Below are positions 1-10,032 of a stretch of DNA of 64,000 nucleotides, in pieces (the first letter of the stretch is position 1; each line of letters opens with the position of its first letter). A program made the position numbers and the translations under genes. The stretch is taken from the NCBI GenBank assembly GCA_004431415.1, contig QPMI01000047.1, positions 1 to 64,000 on the forward strand, read 5' to 3'. The notes beneath the pieces were generated by a model, which saw only the letters and a program-made list of their open reading frames with translations, was not told where the DNA came from and did no database searches. This DNA comes from Cyanophora paradoxa (lineage: Eukaryota; Glaucocystophyceae; Cyanophorales; Cyanophoraceae).

Positions 1-1
1 G

Positions 2-368
2 AGCTCGAGCGAGTCAGAGGAAGAGGAAGCCACGTCCCCGTCCTCCGAGTCGGAGGAAGAAGAGGAGGAAGAGGAAGAGGAGCCGGAGCCTAAGCCGAAG
101 GCAAGGGCAAGGGGAAGGGAAAGGGAAAGGCAAAGGAAACGCGCCCGATACCGGCGTGGACGAGCTCGAGACGCCCGTCGTTGAGATTCCGAAGCGATAC
201 GTGCTGGTTCAGGGCGAGGACGGCATATTCCAGCAGCAGAAGAGCATATCCGATTACATCAAGCTCTCGGCCACCAAAGAAGTTCAGATGCTCCCATCGC
301 TGCTCGATAAATCATACCACGAGCCCGCGACCCTCTGGAGCATCCACAGCGAAATCGAGTACGAATAA
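2..368 (+). CDS. acidic/Gly-Lys-rich viral-like protein, 5' truncated
   Basis: The reading enters at the window edge. It starts with a Ser/Glu-rich acidic stretch (about residues 1-26), then a Pro/Lys hinge and a Gly-Lys repeat near 100-140, and ends in a compact hydrophilic domain that stops at TAA 366-368. One frame change is needed in the G-rich repeat around position 110. The C-terminal part begins at ATG 156 if read alone (70 residues). It is the first of a series of same-strand, closely spaced genes. I do not recognise the family; a low-complexity charged tail joined to a small domain is common in structural or DNA-binding viral proteins, but that is inference. Confidence 0.45.
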   Translation, partial: ARASQRKRKPRPRPPSRRKKRRKRKRSRSLSRRQGQGEGKGKGKGNAPDTGVDELETPVVEIPKRYVLVQGEDGIFQQQKSISDYIKLSATKEVQMLPSLLDKSYHEPATLWSIHSEIEYE

Positions 369-962
369 ACTCCCCGAGGAGCGACTGCGCGCCAACCGCG
401 CACGTACCAGAGCGCGCAGAAATCGCCGCCAATCTGCTACCGCTGCCTTCGCCTCATGTACGAAGCCACGCCCGTGCCGAGCGCCAAGGGGGCCAACACG
501 CCAGAGAAAATCGCCGCGAGGGAGGCAGCGCAGGCGAGGAAGGATGCCGTGTACGAAGAGTACGTCGCGGTCATAGAGAAGGCAAAGCGTGGGCGGCCAA
601 GCAAAACGGCAAGGGAAAGAAAAAGGGCCAGGAGCCGTACCCCTCATCAAGGACAAGAACCGGCGCAGGTGCCCACGGTGTCGCCCAGAAACTCGTGGCT
701 CTGCCAGAAGTGCGTCACGCTGCTCGGCAACAAGGGCCTGCTCGTGATCTTGGGCCTGCAGAGGCGAAAGAGGGCGACACGGCCACCGTCTCCAAGCAGA
801 CGCGCGACCACATGGTCGAGAGCGTGCTCGGCGGGCCGAAGCCAAAGACCACGAAAAAGGCAAAGGATACGGCCGCTGACTTCGATCGTCCGTCATCGAG
901 CCCAACTCTGCGCAGTCGAAAATCAGAAAGGCGAAATCGTGGCGCCGAGCATGGAAGATTAA
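369..962 (+). CDS. cysteine-pair (zinc-ribbon-like) protein, frame broken
   Basis: Three CxxC pairs are visible: CYRC near 434-445, CPRC near 670-681 and CQKC near 702-713, separated by lysine-rich linkers. The last two pairs lie about ten residues apart, the spacing of a zinc ribbon. They fall in different frames, and single-base changes near 650 (after a GTACCCC word) and near 690 would restore one reading that stops at TAA 960-962. The first clear ATG is 456, but coding-like sequence begins upstream, so the start is unsure. The stop overlaps the next ATG as TAATG. A nucleic-acid-binding or transcription-factor role is a guess from the cysteines only. Confidence 0.4.
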   Translation, partial: TPRGATARQPRTYQSAQKSPPICYRCLRLMYEATPVPSAKGANTPEKIAAREAAQARKDAVYEEYVAVIEKAKRGRPSKTARERKRARSRTPHQGQEPAQVPTVSPRNSWLCQKCVTLLGNKGLLVILGLQRRKRATRPPSPSRRATTWSRACSAGRSQRPRKRQRIRPLTSIVRHRAQLCAVENQKGEIVAPSMED

Positions 963-1980
963 TGGCAACCTTCGCGGACGCGCAAGAGGTAAAGCAGAAC
1001 ATAGAGAAGGCGAAAACGGGACTGCAGGCGGCGCAGGCAAACGGGCTGGAGGCGCTCGAGAAGGTGATCACGGAAATCAGCGAGACGGGGCGGTCGGTCT
1101 TCATCCTCAACAAAAAGAATCCCGACGGAAGCACGCGGTACGACATACGACAGGCGCGCCAGTCGCGCTACTGGGTGCTCTTCAACACCCACAAGCGCCT
1201 GGGAGAGGCGCGAGAATTCGAGGCGGCGGCGCTGCGCGACAGCCTCGCAGAGGTGCTCTCGGATGCAGAATTCTACAAGTTCATACGCTTCAATATGAAG
1301 GAAGAGAACGGCAAGTACAAGGACGACACGTACGCCAACGCAATCATCGGAATTCGCGTGCAAGGGGGCGTGGAGGTGGGGCCGACGGACGGCGCGCTGC
1401 ACGCCCACGTGCTGGTGACGATCGATCACATATCGAATTTGCAGGTGCTGTGGGCGAATTACGACTGGTGGTGCTGCTGAAGGAGAAGGAGCGAGCACCA
1501 CGACGGTGTACGAGCGGCTGCACCAAATTCTGTCCGCGAAATTCACGGCGGCGGGGCAGCGCCTCGTAGACCAGAAGAGGGCAGAGGCAGGGCCTCAACC
1601 GAGCATCGATACGATGGTGGAAATCGCAGAGCTCGAGCGCATGCTGACGGAAGAGAAGATAGGCATGGGAAAGATCCGCCCACCGTCCTTGCGTCGCTGA
1701 TCCCAGAGGAAAATTACGCGAGCAAGCTGCAGGAGTACCTCTCAAAGACGCTGCCCGACAAGCAGAGGCGCGATTTACTGAAAGAGTGGTCGCACGCGCG
1801 AAACACGAACAACACCGACAACAACACGGACGGGTACCTCTTCACGATTTTCCAGGCGGACGCCGGCCAGGCGGACGATCCCCGCTTCGCGCCGCAGGCC
1901 GCGGAAATCGGCGACCTGAGGGCCAGGGGCCGAGGGCGCGGCAAAGGCAAGGGGCGCGGAAGGGAAGGGGTAGCGGATAA
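962..1980 (+). CDS. viral-like protein with an HAH motif
   Basis: It starts at ATG 962, overlapping the preceding stop. The N-terminal half is an intact helical region followed by an alpha/beta-looking domain with the word LHAHVLVTI near residues 147-155, which recalls an HxH metal site but is too little to call a rolling-circle Rep protein. The frame breaks at about 1472 (TGGTGG), 1670 (a GGG run) and 1968 (GGGGTA). Each break is repaired by one or two bases in a G run, giving about 340 residues with an Arg/Gly-rich tail. Stops TAA 1978-1980 and 1981-1983 follow. Family not recognised. Confidence 0.45.
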
Positions 1981-2001
1981 TAAATCTGACGGGCCGCGAA
2001 A

Positions 2002-2373
2002 ATGTTCCAGGGGGAATGCACCCACTCGGACATCATCACCGTCGTCTGCGGCGCGCTCTTCCTGGTCTCGGAGCTGCTGGGCGGCACGGAGCGCGTCGGC
2101 CCCAACACAGTGCTGGGCGCCCTGAAGGCGGCGGCCCTTAGGGTCGTCCGCCGCGGACAGCCCGAGCCCGAACCCCCACCGGAGCAGCAGAGGCGCGAGA
2201 GCACGCAGAACATAGGGCCGCACCACGTCGACATTCAGATGACGCAAACCGGTACCCGTTTTTTTCTAGAGAACATGGGAAATGGAGACTCCCGCGACAC
2301 CAGCCCCCAGCGCAGAGGCTCCAGCGCCCAGCAACTCCAGCAGCAGCACCGCGGCCTACCCTTGGCTTCTTAG
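2002..2373 (+). CDS. small membrane protein
   Basis: It begins at ATG 2002, 10-20 bases after the promoter-like word TCTGACGGGCC. Residues about 9-28 form a hydrophobic helix, followed by a Pro/Glu/Arg-rich cytosolic-type segment. The open frame runs to 2373 and overlaps the next gene by about 90 bases in another frame. A change in the T7 run at 2260-2266 would instead end it at TAG near 2268, just before the next start, which fits the tight packing of this block better. No family recognised. Confidence 0.4.
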   Translation: MFQGECTHSDIITVVCGALFLVSELLGGTERVGPNTVLGALKAAALRVVRRGQPEPEPPPEQQRRESTQNIGPHHVDIQMTQTGTRFFLENMGNGDSRDTSPQRRGSSAQQLQQQHRGLPLAS

Positions 2374-2632
2374 GACTTACGCGCGAAAGAAGCAGCAGCA
2401 GCCGAAGGCACCGGCGGAAATGGCGGCTGACCTGGATCGGTGCACCCGCCGCGCCATCGCGAGCTACGCCAAGCGCGTCGAGCAGTACCACCCCCAGATG
2501 GCAGAGGACGCCCGGGCGTACGCGAAGAACCCCGCCGCGAGCCCGCCCGTGATGGCCGCCGTCATCGACCGGCTGCAGTGGGCGCTGCACGAGGAGGGAG
2601 AGCGCGTCAGGAATTTCTTCATGCCCAAGTAA
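2282..2632 (+). CDS. uncharacterised helical protein, 116 residues
   Basis: This is an intact frame from ATG 2282 to TAA 2630-2632. The N-terminal 30 residues are Pro/Ala/Ser-rich; the rest is predicted helical, with an amphipathic stretch around MAADLDRCTRRAIASYAKRV. It sits between two small membrane proteins in the same orientation. It is one of the few genes in this block without a frame break. Function unknown; a virion-associated protein is plausible from its neighbours only. Confidence 0.5.
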   Translation: METPATPAPSAEAPAPSNSSSSTAAYPWLLRTYARKKQQQPKAPAEMAADLDRCTRRAIASYAKRVEQYHPQMAEDARAYAKNPAASPPVMAAVIDRLQWALHEEGERVRNFFMPK

Positions 2633-2654
2633 ATTTCTGAATGGGCCCTTAACA
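2633..2654 (+). promoter_or_regulatory. promoter-like intergenic element
   Basis: The whole 22-base gap holds TTTCTGAATGGGCCC (2634-2648) and then TTAACA before ATG. Closely related words precede most starts in the first 14 kb. Confidence 0.45.
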
Positions 2655-2842
2655 ATGTCGTCCATGCTCCCGAGCCTCGATGATATCACCAGCGATTCCC
2701 GCTACCTGGGCAGCCTGCTGACCCTCGGCGCGGTCGCCTACATGTCGCCCGCGCGCTACTACCTCGTGCGGATCCTCGCCGCGCAGTTCGCGGGCTACTA
2801 CTTCGTGGGCCCTACCTCCTCAACGGCCTGAGGAAGGCATAA
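2655..2842 (+). CDS. very small membrane protein
   Basis: ATG 2655 opens a 58-62 residue protein with a hydrophobic centre (LGSLLTLGAVAYM and a second aromatic stretch ending GYYFVG). As printed it stops at TGA 2829-2831. One extra C in the GGGCCC run near 2812 would carry it to TAA 2840-2842, directly before the next promoter-like word, so the longer form is likelier. It fits a virion or inner-membrane protein by size and context only. Confidence 0.45.
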
Positions 2843-2865
2843 TTTCTCAGGCCCCTTCCTAAATA

Positions 2866-3314
2866 ATGTCCTGCGTCAACCTCTACGTCCAGTCGAACGG
2901 AGAGACGCAGGATTCCGAGGGCTTCTGGCGCCTCAGGCTGAACCAGATCCCCGCCGACATCGACACGCTGCAGATCAAGGGCGTCTACCTGGAGCTGGAC
3001 ACGACCGCGATTCCGGACCCCACCGCCGCGAAAACCGTCAACGTTCTGCTGATGGACGTGCCCGACTTGAACGTCACGACCATCTCGAACGTCAACACGT
3101 GCATCAACAAGGTCGTGATCCCGACGTGGGCCACGACGGCCTCGAGAACACCATCCTCTACTGGTTCGAGGTGCCCATGGCCGTGCGCCCGAACTACGTC
3201 GCGTACGACAAGTTCCAGGAGCTGCGCGTGCGCTTCACCGACATCACGGGCGCCACCAAGAAGAACAACGCCTTCATCGTCAAGAACTTCGGCCTCTGGG
3301 CCTTTGCGAAATAG
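2866..3314 (+). CDS. beta-rich virion-type protein (minor capsid-like), frame broken
   Basis: It starts at ATG 2866 after TTTCTCAGGCCCC (2843-2855). The translation alternates short hydrophobic strands and turns across about 150 residues and ends in NFGLWAFAK before TAG 3312-3314. One base is missing from the GGG run near 3127; the downstream half lies in the next frame. The strand-rich pattern with an N-terminal segment on ordered side-chain positions resembles small jelly-roll virion proteins of eukaryotic DNA viruses, but I cannot assign a family. Confidence 0.45.
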
Positions 3315-3335
3315 ATTTTCGCAGGCCCCCCTTAA

Positions 3336-3810
3336 ATGCGCCTGATCATATTCCCGCGAAAGGGCTCGGGCGTCAAGACGCGCACCTTTACGGGCGTGCC
3401 TGGCTACCCCTCGCCCCTCACTTACAGAGTCGATCTTGTAACCGCCTCTGGTCCAATTAAATACGGGCTGCTGCACAGCCTCAGTCACATCCGTCTCGGC
3501 GAGAGCGCATGGCAGGACTTGGCCTTAATCGTAGAATTCGAGTACAGGGGGTAGACACGCTAACGGGCGAGCACGTTTACAGGGTACGGGTAGCAAGGGA
3601 GGGGTACTCGCTGCCGAACGGCACGGGCGGGAATACTGGGAGCCGAAAATACGCGACGCCTCCGAGGCCTACCGCTGGCTGCGTGACGAGCAGATCACTA
3701 TCAGGCCCGATTACCCCTACGCCGACGTTTTCTGGCAGGTGCCCGTGGGCCGTTGGACAACGGGCGAGGTGAGCGGCAAGCTGAAGTGGACGTGGGACGC
3801 GGAGCATTAG
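3336..3810 (+). CDS. uncharacterised viral-like protein, two frame breaks
   Basis: ATG 3336 opens a beta-rich first part that meets TAG at 3552-3554. The reading continues in the next frame after a GGGGGTAG run and again after GGGAATAC near 3632, ending at TAG 3808-3810 with an aromatic-rich tail (WLRDEQITIRPDY, then FWQVPVGRWTTG). Each break is restored by one G. The repaired length is about 157 residues. The upstream gap carries a TTTTCGCAGGCCCC variant of the local promoter-like word. No family recognised. Confidence 0.4.
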
Positions 3811-3835
3811 TTAATTTTTCTCTCTCGCGGATAAA

Positions 3836-4776
3836 ATGTCGATGCTCGACGACCCCTGGCGCATGGCCATCCCGAATCCGGACGAGGTGCTGAACGGCGC
3901 CTTCGCGATAGACGGGAGCCTGAGCGTGAGGGGAATTTACGCGGACGAGATAAGGCTGCGCAAGGGCGCGACCTACAGCGATTTCCTGACGTCCGTCGGT
4001 ACCTTGGACGATTACGGTGACCTCACCGCAATTATCAAGGGCTCTGGGGCGTCACGACCGAGACGGGCGTGGACTGGAACATTATTAAGAGGGCGGCCGA
4101 CGTGAAAATCGCAAACTCCGTTACAGCGAAAGACGCCACCCTGAACCTCGTGAAACTGACTCTAAAGGGCGCAGAGGGGACGTGAGGCCCGGGTACAACG
4201 CACTCGAGCGCATCGCGGGCCCCTGCGCCACATCTACTGGAGCCGCCAGGCGCTGCCGAGCATGGAGCCCGAGCAGTACAGGCGCGACAGGGAGGAGTTT
4301 TTCGCGTGGTTCGACCACTTCAAGGTGAACATCCGCGCCCTGAGCGCCGACAGGACGGGCGAGACGCCGGAGACGACGGGCGGGGCCGCATCCCAACGGC
4401 ACCCGACGTGCTCCCCGATCGCTCAGACTGGGCGAAGACGCAGAACTGGGCGCTGAAGGACCACTTCCACGACGAGAGGTACGCCCTCGTCAAGCACCCG
4501 CATGTGAAGGCCGACATCACGGACTGGGCGCACCGCCACCTGTACGACGACATCATCGGCGGGCCCAAGGTGCCGGGCGCGATTCCGGTGGGGGTACGGG
4601 CGGCGGAAGCACGGGAGGTGGGGGTACAGGCACCGGGGGTGGGGTACAGGCACCGGGGTGGGGTACAGGCACGGGGGGCGGAGGGGGCTCCAGTGGCACG
4701 CCCGTGGGAGGGGGCGGGGTAGCAGCGGCTCGGGTGGCGGCGGCTCGGGCGGAGAGAGCGGCGGAGGGGTACGCTC
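3836..4776 (+). CDS. fibre-like protein with Gly/Ser/Thr-rich linker
   Basis: It starts at ATG 3836. After about 65 residues the frame breaks near 4040 and again near 4220 and 4390, all at G/C runs. The middle region carries HPHVKADITDW (about 4495-4530), a word typical of the H-x-H...DI-x-DW repeats of phage-type tail fibres, and is followed by a low-complexity Gly/Ser/Thr stretch (4580-4770). Across another GGGGTAC run the linker stays open into the hydrophobic and coiled-coil region downstream, so this may be the N-terminal part of one very long protein. Likely role: host-contact fibre or spike. Confidence 0.45.
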
Positions 4777-7700
4777 GTGCCGATCCTTGGTACAACAACG
4801 GGAATCTTCGGCGCGGCCCTGATTGCAGGCGGTGCAAAGTACTACAGGGATCGGAAGGCGTACGAAAGGGACATTGCAGAGCTGCAGAAAGATAACAAAA
4901 CGATCGTTTACTCAGACGAGCAGGTGAGAATACTGGCAGAGGAGCTGAAGACAAGGGAGCGGCAATTTAACGAAATGAGGACAGCGGCCGAGAAAAAGAT
5001 AGCGGACGATTTGAAAGAGGCGAGCGATAGAATTGAGAAATCCCTGGAGGCCGAGGAGAAAGCCGAGATCCGGAAGAGAGAGGCCGATAGGATCGTGGAA
5101 AACGCGATAAGGGAGGCAAAGGAGCAGGCAAGGACCGAGCTGGAGAAACTGGACATGGAAATAGCAAACAAGGTCAACATAGCAAACGAGGTCGAAGAGG
5201 GCACAAAGATGCTGGACGATGAGCGAAAGGCAGCGGAGGAGCAAGCCAGAAAAGCAAAGGAGGATTTAAGGCAGCTCGAACTGCGAGAACAGGAGAGGCA
5301 GAAGGCAGAGGGGCTCGCATCCACCATACGATTCAACCTAGAGCAGCAAGTGAAAACGCTGACGGCCGAGCTGCAGAGGATAGGGACGGCTGTGCCAAGG
5401 GGCACAATGGAGACGCAGACGACGCCAAGGCCCGATCCAAGGCCGGCCGCCGAGAGGCTGCCCTTCGCGCGGCTGGGTAGGAGCGACCAGGTGGAAGAGC
5501 TCATTGGCCTCACGCTCGAGGATCAGAGGGCCCTCTTCGACGCGTTAGAGCAGCGGCGCAGGGCGGACGAGGAGGCAGCTGCCAAGACAGAAGAGGAACG
5601 ACTGAAGGCAATGCAAACTGCATCAGACGAGGAATTTGCACGGCTGGAGGAGCCGAAGGTAGCGGAGCGTAAGCGACGACTGGAGACGTTCAGGGGGCGC
5701 AGATGGATTTTTACCGCTCGGAGCTCAAAAGACTGAAAGAAGGAAATGCATCGGGGGACAGGCTCCGCGCCATGGAAGAGAACATGCGCGACTTTAGCTA
5801 CGTTATGGATCAGCTGACGGGAAGGGGTCAGAAAGACGCCGAAGAACTGAGGAGAAAGATGGCCGATGAGAAGTGGAAAAACTTTGAGCGTCAGGCTGTT
5901 CAGAGGCCCATCAGCGATGCCATCTGGATAGCATACGGCGACGTGGAGGAGATGCACAGAGAACTGCGGACGGAAGCGAGCCTGTGGCGGGGAGCCCTCG
6001 AATGGTCACTGTACCGGATACAAAAGGGGGAGTTTTTGGCAGAGCTGCGAGCCAATCCGAAAACGGTGAGCGCGGGCGCACAGAGCGCGTACCTCTCCAT
6101 GGTCGATTACGTGGGCAAGCTGAGCAAATTTTGGGAAATGCGAAGAGCCATCATTCCAGCGGAGGGGCTCGCGCAGTACGATGCCATGGTGCGCGATCTG
6201 GAGGCCTTCAAACGTGAGCACCCACCCGCCAAATACAAGATTCACATAGATACGACGGCATTCATGGGCGATCTAAGGAAGAGAGGAGACGAGGCCAAGA
6301 GTCAGATCGAGGAGCGCTACAGAAAGGCCCAAGCGGACAAGGAGTACGCAAACAGGGTGATCGAAGAGCGGAAGCAGCAAGCCAAGGAGAACGCGGCGAG
6401 ACGCAACGCCGAGATAGAAGAGCAGAGGCGGAAGATCGCAGAGCGCAAGGCGGCAGAGGAAGAGGCAAGAAAGACCAAGGTAGAGACAGAGTACCAAGCA
6501 TTGAAACGGGAGGCCAATCAAATATTAAAACGAAGGGAAGGGCGTACGCCGATGAGGGCGCGGGCGTCGGCTTGGCCAGCCCAGACGACATCACACTCGC
6601 GGAGAGGGACGACGTTTCCGTGGAGGAGATGCGCCCGGGCACCGCCCGCCTGCCCTCCGAGGGCGTGTTTCAGACGCTCGACAGGCGCGTGATGGGCGAC
6701 TCGGACGTTATTTTGCGCAACGCCCTCATGCCCTACGGCGACTGGAACCGCGCCACCGCCGACGCCCTCGCCGATTTCGACCTCGAGCGATTCACCACCA
6801 AAGAGCAGCGCGACGCGTACCTGGGGCGCCCGAGGGCAAGGCGGCCCGGGGTGGCCAAGGAGGCCCTCAGCGCCGAGACGCTCTTCTCGGCGGCGGGTAC
6901 GGCGAACAACGACGGCATGTCTTTCGGGGCAGCCGATTTATTTCAGGGGCGGGCATCGACTTGGTGGGCGCCGGGCTCGGGGTACGGGCTCGCGGGCCAT
7001 GCGGCGGGCGGGCGCGGCGGCGGCGGGCCTTGGGCTGGCGACGGCCGGCGGCCTGCTCTCGGCCTACCAGGCGCTCTCGCAGGGCAAGATAGGGGAGGCC
7101 GAGTTCTTCGATACGTTCCGCGATCAGATGATCATGACGGTCGGCTCTTTTGGCCTTCAGACGGGCATGTCGTCCGCCCTGAGCGCCCTCACGAAAATGA
7201 GGATCGGCACGGTGGGCGGACTTGGCCTGTCCATCCTCGCGGGCGCCATCGCGCAGGTGATCGTGGATATCATCAACGGGCGCAGCGCGGAAGAAATCGT
7301 GAAGAACTTTTTCAAGTACCCCGTCGACTGGGCGACCGACACCATACAGTTCATCGCGGAGCTCTCGCAACAGATCTACGACTGGGCGTCGAGACGTGGG
7401 CGACGAGGCGAGCCAGCTGCGCAACCGAATTAATCGGCTGGAGGGCGAGCTGGGCTCCGGATTTTTGGGTGTGTACGACCCCTCGGAGGCGCGCGAAATG
7501 GCCTCGCTCTTGGCCCAGGAGCTGCGGTTAAACGAAATCAAGGAGCCGAAGGAGCTGCAGGCCTTCATTCGCGCGCTCGACAACAGCATCAACGATTACC
7601 GTACCCCAAGGACCAGAAGACCCTGCTCGAAATCGATCGCGCGACCGTGCTCTTCCTCTCCCAGCTCACCGTTAAAATGCAGGAGGGCTTCGGGTCGACT

Positions 7701-7778
7701 TCGCTCGCCCTGAGTCGACTTATGCGCGACCTGAAGCAGATGATAAAGGAGGAGACCAAGGGCGGAAGCGCGTCTTAA
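4777..7778 (+). CDS. long coiled-coil protein with hydrophobic segments
   Basis: There is a hydrophobic segment at the start (GIFGAALIAGG), then about 500 residues of almost uninterrupted heptad-like Glu/Lys/Arg/Ala sequence. A break at 5697 (GGGGG) and one near 6545 link successive frames. A less charged region follows (6572-6950), then a second hydrophobic region (about 7000-7270, including LGLSILAGAIAQVIVDII) and a final helical part ending at TAA 7776-7778 after breaks near 7400 and 7605 (CCGTACCCC). The open reading at 4777 begins with GTG, so the true start is probably upstream in the fibre-like gene. A tape-measure, scaffold or virion-membrane role is possible; no family is recognised. 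Confidence 0.45.
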
Positions 7779-8922
7779 TTGCCGTCTACCAGGAGGGCCT
7801 CAACAGGATCAATCACATCGAAGCCCTAAGGCGCGAATTCGGCTCGGCCATCCGTCACTCGGGCGTCTCGTCGAACGGAGGGGCGCAGGTGGCCCGCCTG
7901 GCGGACGCCAACTCGCGCCTCGAGATTCCCGGGACCTTCCGCATGCAGGATTGGTGGGAGGCCGAGGCCTTCAGGAATTACGGGCCTTCATAGACAACGG
8001 GATCAATTCGCAGAGCCCCAAGGCAAACTGGCTGGTACCCAAGGCCTACGTCGATAAATTGGTTGACAGGCCTGCAGCACCATACACCAAGAAGATCGCC
8101 AAAGGCATCGAGTACTGGGCGCCCGAGCCAGGCCAGCCCGTGTTTGCATCGCAGAACTACGAGTGGCACATGGCGCCGGGGCGAGCCAGGCCGTGAGCAC
8201 CGTGGGCGTTGCCGTGCCGCAGCTGGCGACGGTGGCACACACGGGGCGTATGCAGATCTCAGCGGGAGGCCGACGATACCCGTGATACCAACAACGTGGG
8301 CGTGGGATAGCATCACGGGAAGCCGAGTACGTATCCCCACGCAGACCACCAGCACACCATCTCTCAGATCAGCGACTGGACGGCCCGGACTTGACGAACA
8401 TCTCCGTGGATTGGGACAACGTAACGGGCAAGCCACTTACCTTCCCCCCTCTACACACAGTCACAATGTGTACTGGGATAATGTCATCGACCGACCCACT
8501 TCCTTCCCACCCTCTACGCACAGTCACACAGAGTACTCGCTCACCAGCCACGGGCACAGAAACGTGAACATGGATGCGTACATAACGCACGGCACGTCCT
8601 TCCACTCCTACGCTGCGTACACGGAGTTTAACATCAATTCAACATACACGGTGACGTTCAACATTACATTCGGACAGGCGTACGACACTGGAGGCGGACT
8701 GGGGACCCCAGCAAACCCAACGCCGGTTATTAACGTAACCCCTCGTTCGACATCAATCCCGGCGGCAGCACGGATGTCGATTTCTACGGGGCCAACGTCA
8801 CGGCGGTGAGTCACACTGGCTTTACAGTTAAAGTGAGATTCCAACCCAGAATGACGGTCACGCCCACCCAAATTGTCCAGCTTTTTATTCATTGGACCGC
8901 GATCGGCAAGCTGCTTATGTAA
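7779..8922 (+). CDS. phage-type tail fibre repeat protein
   Basis: Coding sequence starts just after the preceding stop with no clear ATG (ATTGCCGTC), so it may continue the upstream protein. The diagnostic part is 8230-8560: repeats of the form W-DNVTGKP-x-TFPPSTHSH and YADLSGRPTIP, the same words seen in bacteriophage tail fibres and adopted by some viruses of eukaryotes. The C-terminal 130 residues are beta-rich and end at TAA 8920-8922. Breaks occur near 7985, 8175, 8245, 8310 and 8750. Likely role: attachment fibre. Repeat identity is clear; the length and start are not. Confidence 0.55.
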
Positions 8923-8946
8923 TCGATTTTCTGATGCAATCCAAAA

Positions 8947-10012
8947 ATGTCGGTCGCTGTCCCTCTATTTACCTATGCTGCCAGCGTGAATCACAAGGGC
9001 GATCACACGATTAAGGAGACCACCCTCGGAAACCAGGCCACCGAGGCCCCCTACAACGCCACGGCCGTCCCCTTTTCCGAGGCCGACCTCGTCCGCGTCG
9101 GCGAGCTGCGCTGCGACAAGATGCGCACGCGGGAGGGCGGGTCGGCCGTGCCGGGGCGCGTGAGGACGCAGAGGCTCACCGTCACGAACGGGGCCTGGGA
9201 CGGGAGCGGGTACACCACGAATCAGGTGACCTTTAATGGGACTGTGAACGGGGAGGGGAATGCGGCTCTGTATGTGCAAGGAGGCGGAGCAAACGTGGTG
9301 GGGGGCTTAGGGTGAGCGGGGCTTCAAACTTGGCGGGCATCGTTACATTGGACGATAAGCTGCAAATTACCGGAACGTCACCGTACATAAATGGCGGTGG
9401 TTCAGGCGTAGCTATAAAGTACAACGAAAACGATAGACTCCTCTGTGGGACTCTTGGCGTTGGTGTTACAGGTACTCTATTTACCTCGGCAATCGAAGGC
9501 CCTACTAATGGCCTAAGCATAGCAAACACTTCAATCGTTGATAGCGGAAGCGTCAGCGTCAGCTCTGGTCTATCCTTGAGAAACAACGGCACCGAACGAC
9601 TGCTGTGCGGAACCGTCGGCGTTGGCATCACGGGTCGGCTCATCGTCTCGACGCTCACGGGCGATGGAAACCGAGCCGTTTATTCGGATGCTCAAGGATA
9701 CCTGACAAACTCGTCGAGCGATAGCCGCCTGAAAGAAAATGTCGCGAGCATGTCGGGCATTCTCCCTCTTCTGCTGCAGCTGAATCCCGTGTCGTTCACC
9801 TGGAAGAACACATCCTCGGGGGTTCGAAAACGGATTACGGTCTCATCGCACAGGAAGTCCAAGGCGTCTTCCCGAGTCTCGTTTTCGAGAACGCGGATGG
9901 ATTTCTCGGGGTAAACTACGACAGGCTCATTTCCCTGTCGTTGAAGGCAATTCAGGAACTTTCACAAGAAGTTCAAACTCTCAAAGACCAGGTAGCGGCA
10001 CTGGCGAGCTGA
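8947..10012 (+). CDS. fibre protein with peptidase S74 intramolecular chaperone domain
   Basis: It starts at ATG 8947, with TTTTCTGA in the 24-base gap upstream. The shaft is beta-repeat-like (two copies of RLLCGT-x-GVG-x-TG near 9440 and 9600). The C-terminus has the hallmark SDSRLKENV (about 9718-9744), with the Ser-Lys pair used for self-cleavage in S74 chaperone domains, followed by IAQEVQ and a terminal helix ending at TGA 10010-10012. Frame breaks lie near 9311 and 9825. S74 domains trimerise tail spikes and then cut themselves off, so this is a receptor-binding fibre. Confidence 0.75.
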
Positions 10013-10032
10013 TCTGGAACAACTAGGAATAA

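Noticed and set aside
312-1040. Minus-strand frames opposite the first viral-like genes
   Set aside because: Arg/Pro/Leu-rich shadows of the plus-strand coding sequence, with no start context or conserved words.
962-1480. Rolling-circle Rep protein because of the HAH word
   Set aside because: A single HxH without a downstream catalytic Tyr motif or other Rep motifs is not enough.
7779-10012. Bacterial prophage
   Set aside because: The fibre modules are phage-like, but there are no terminase, portal, tail-tube or lysis genes, and the linked DNA has introns and a eukaryotic tRNA.
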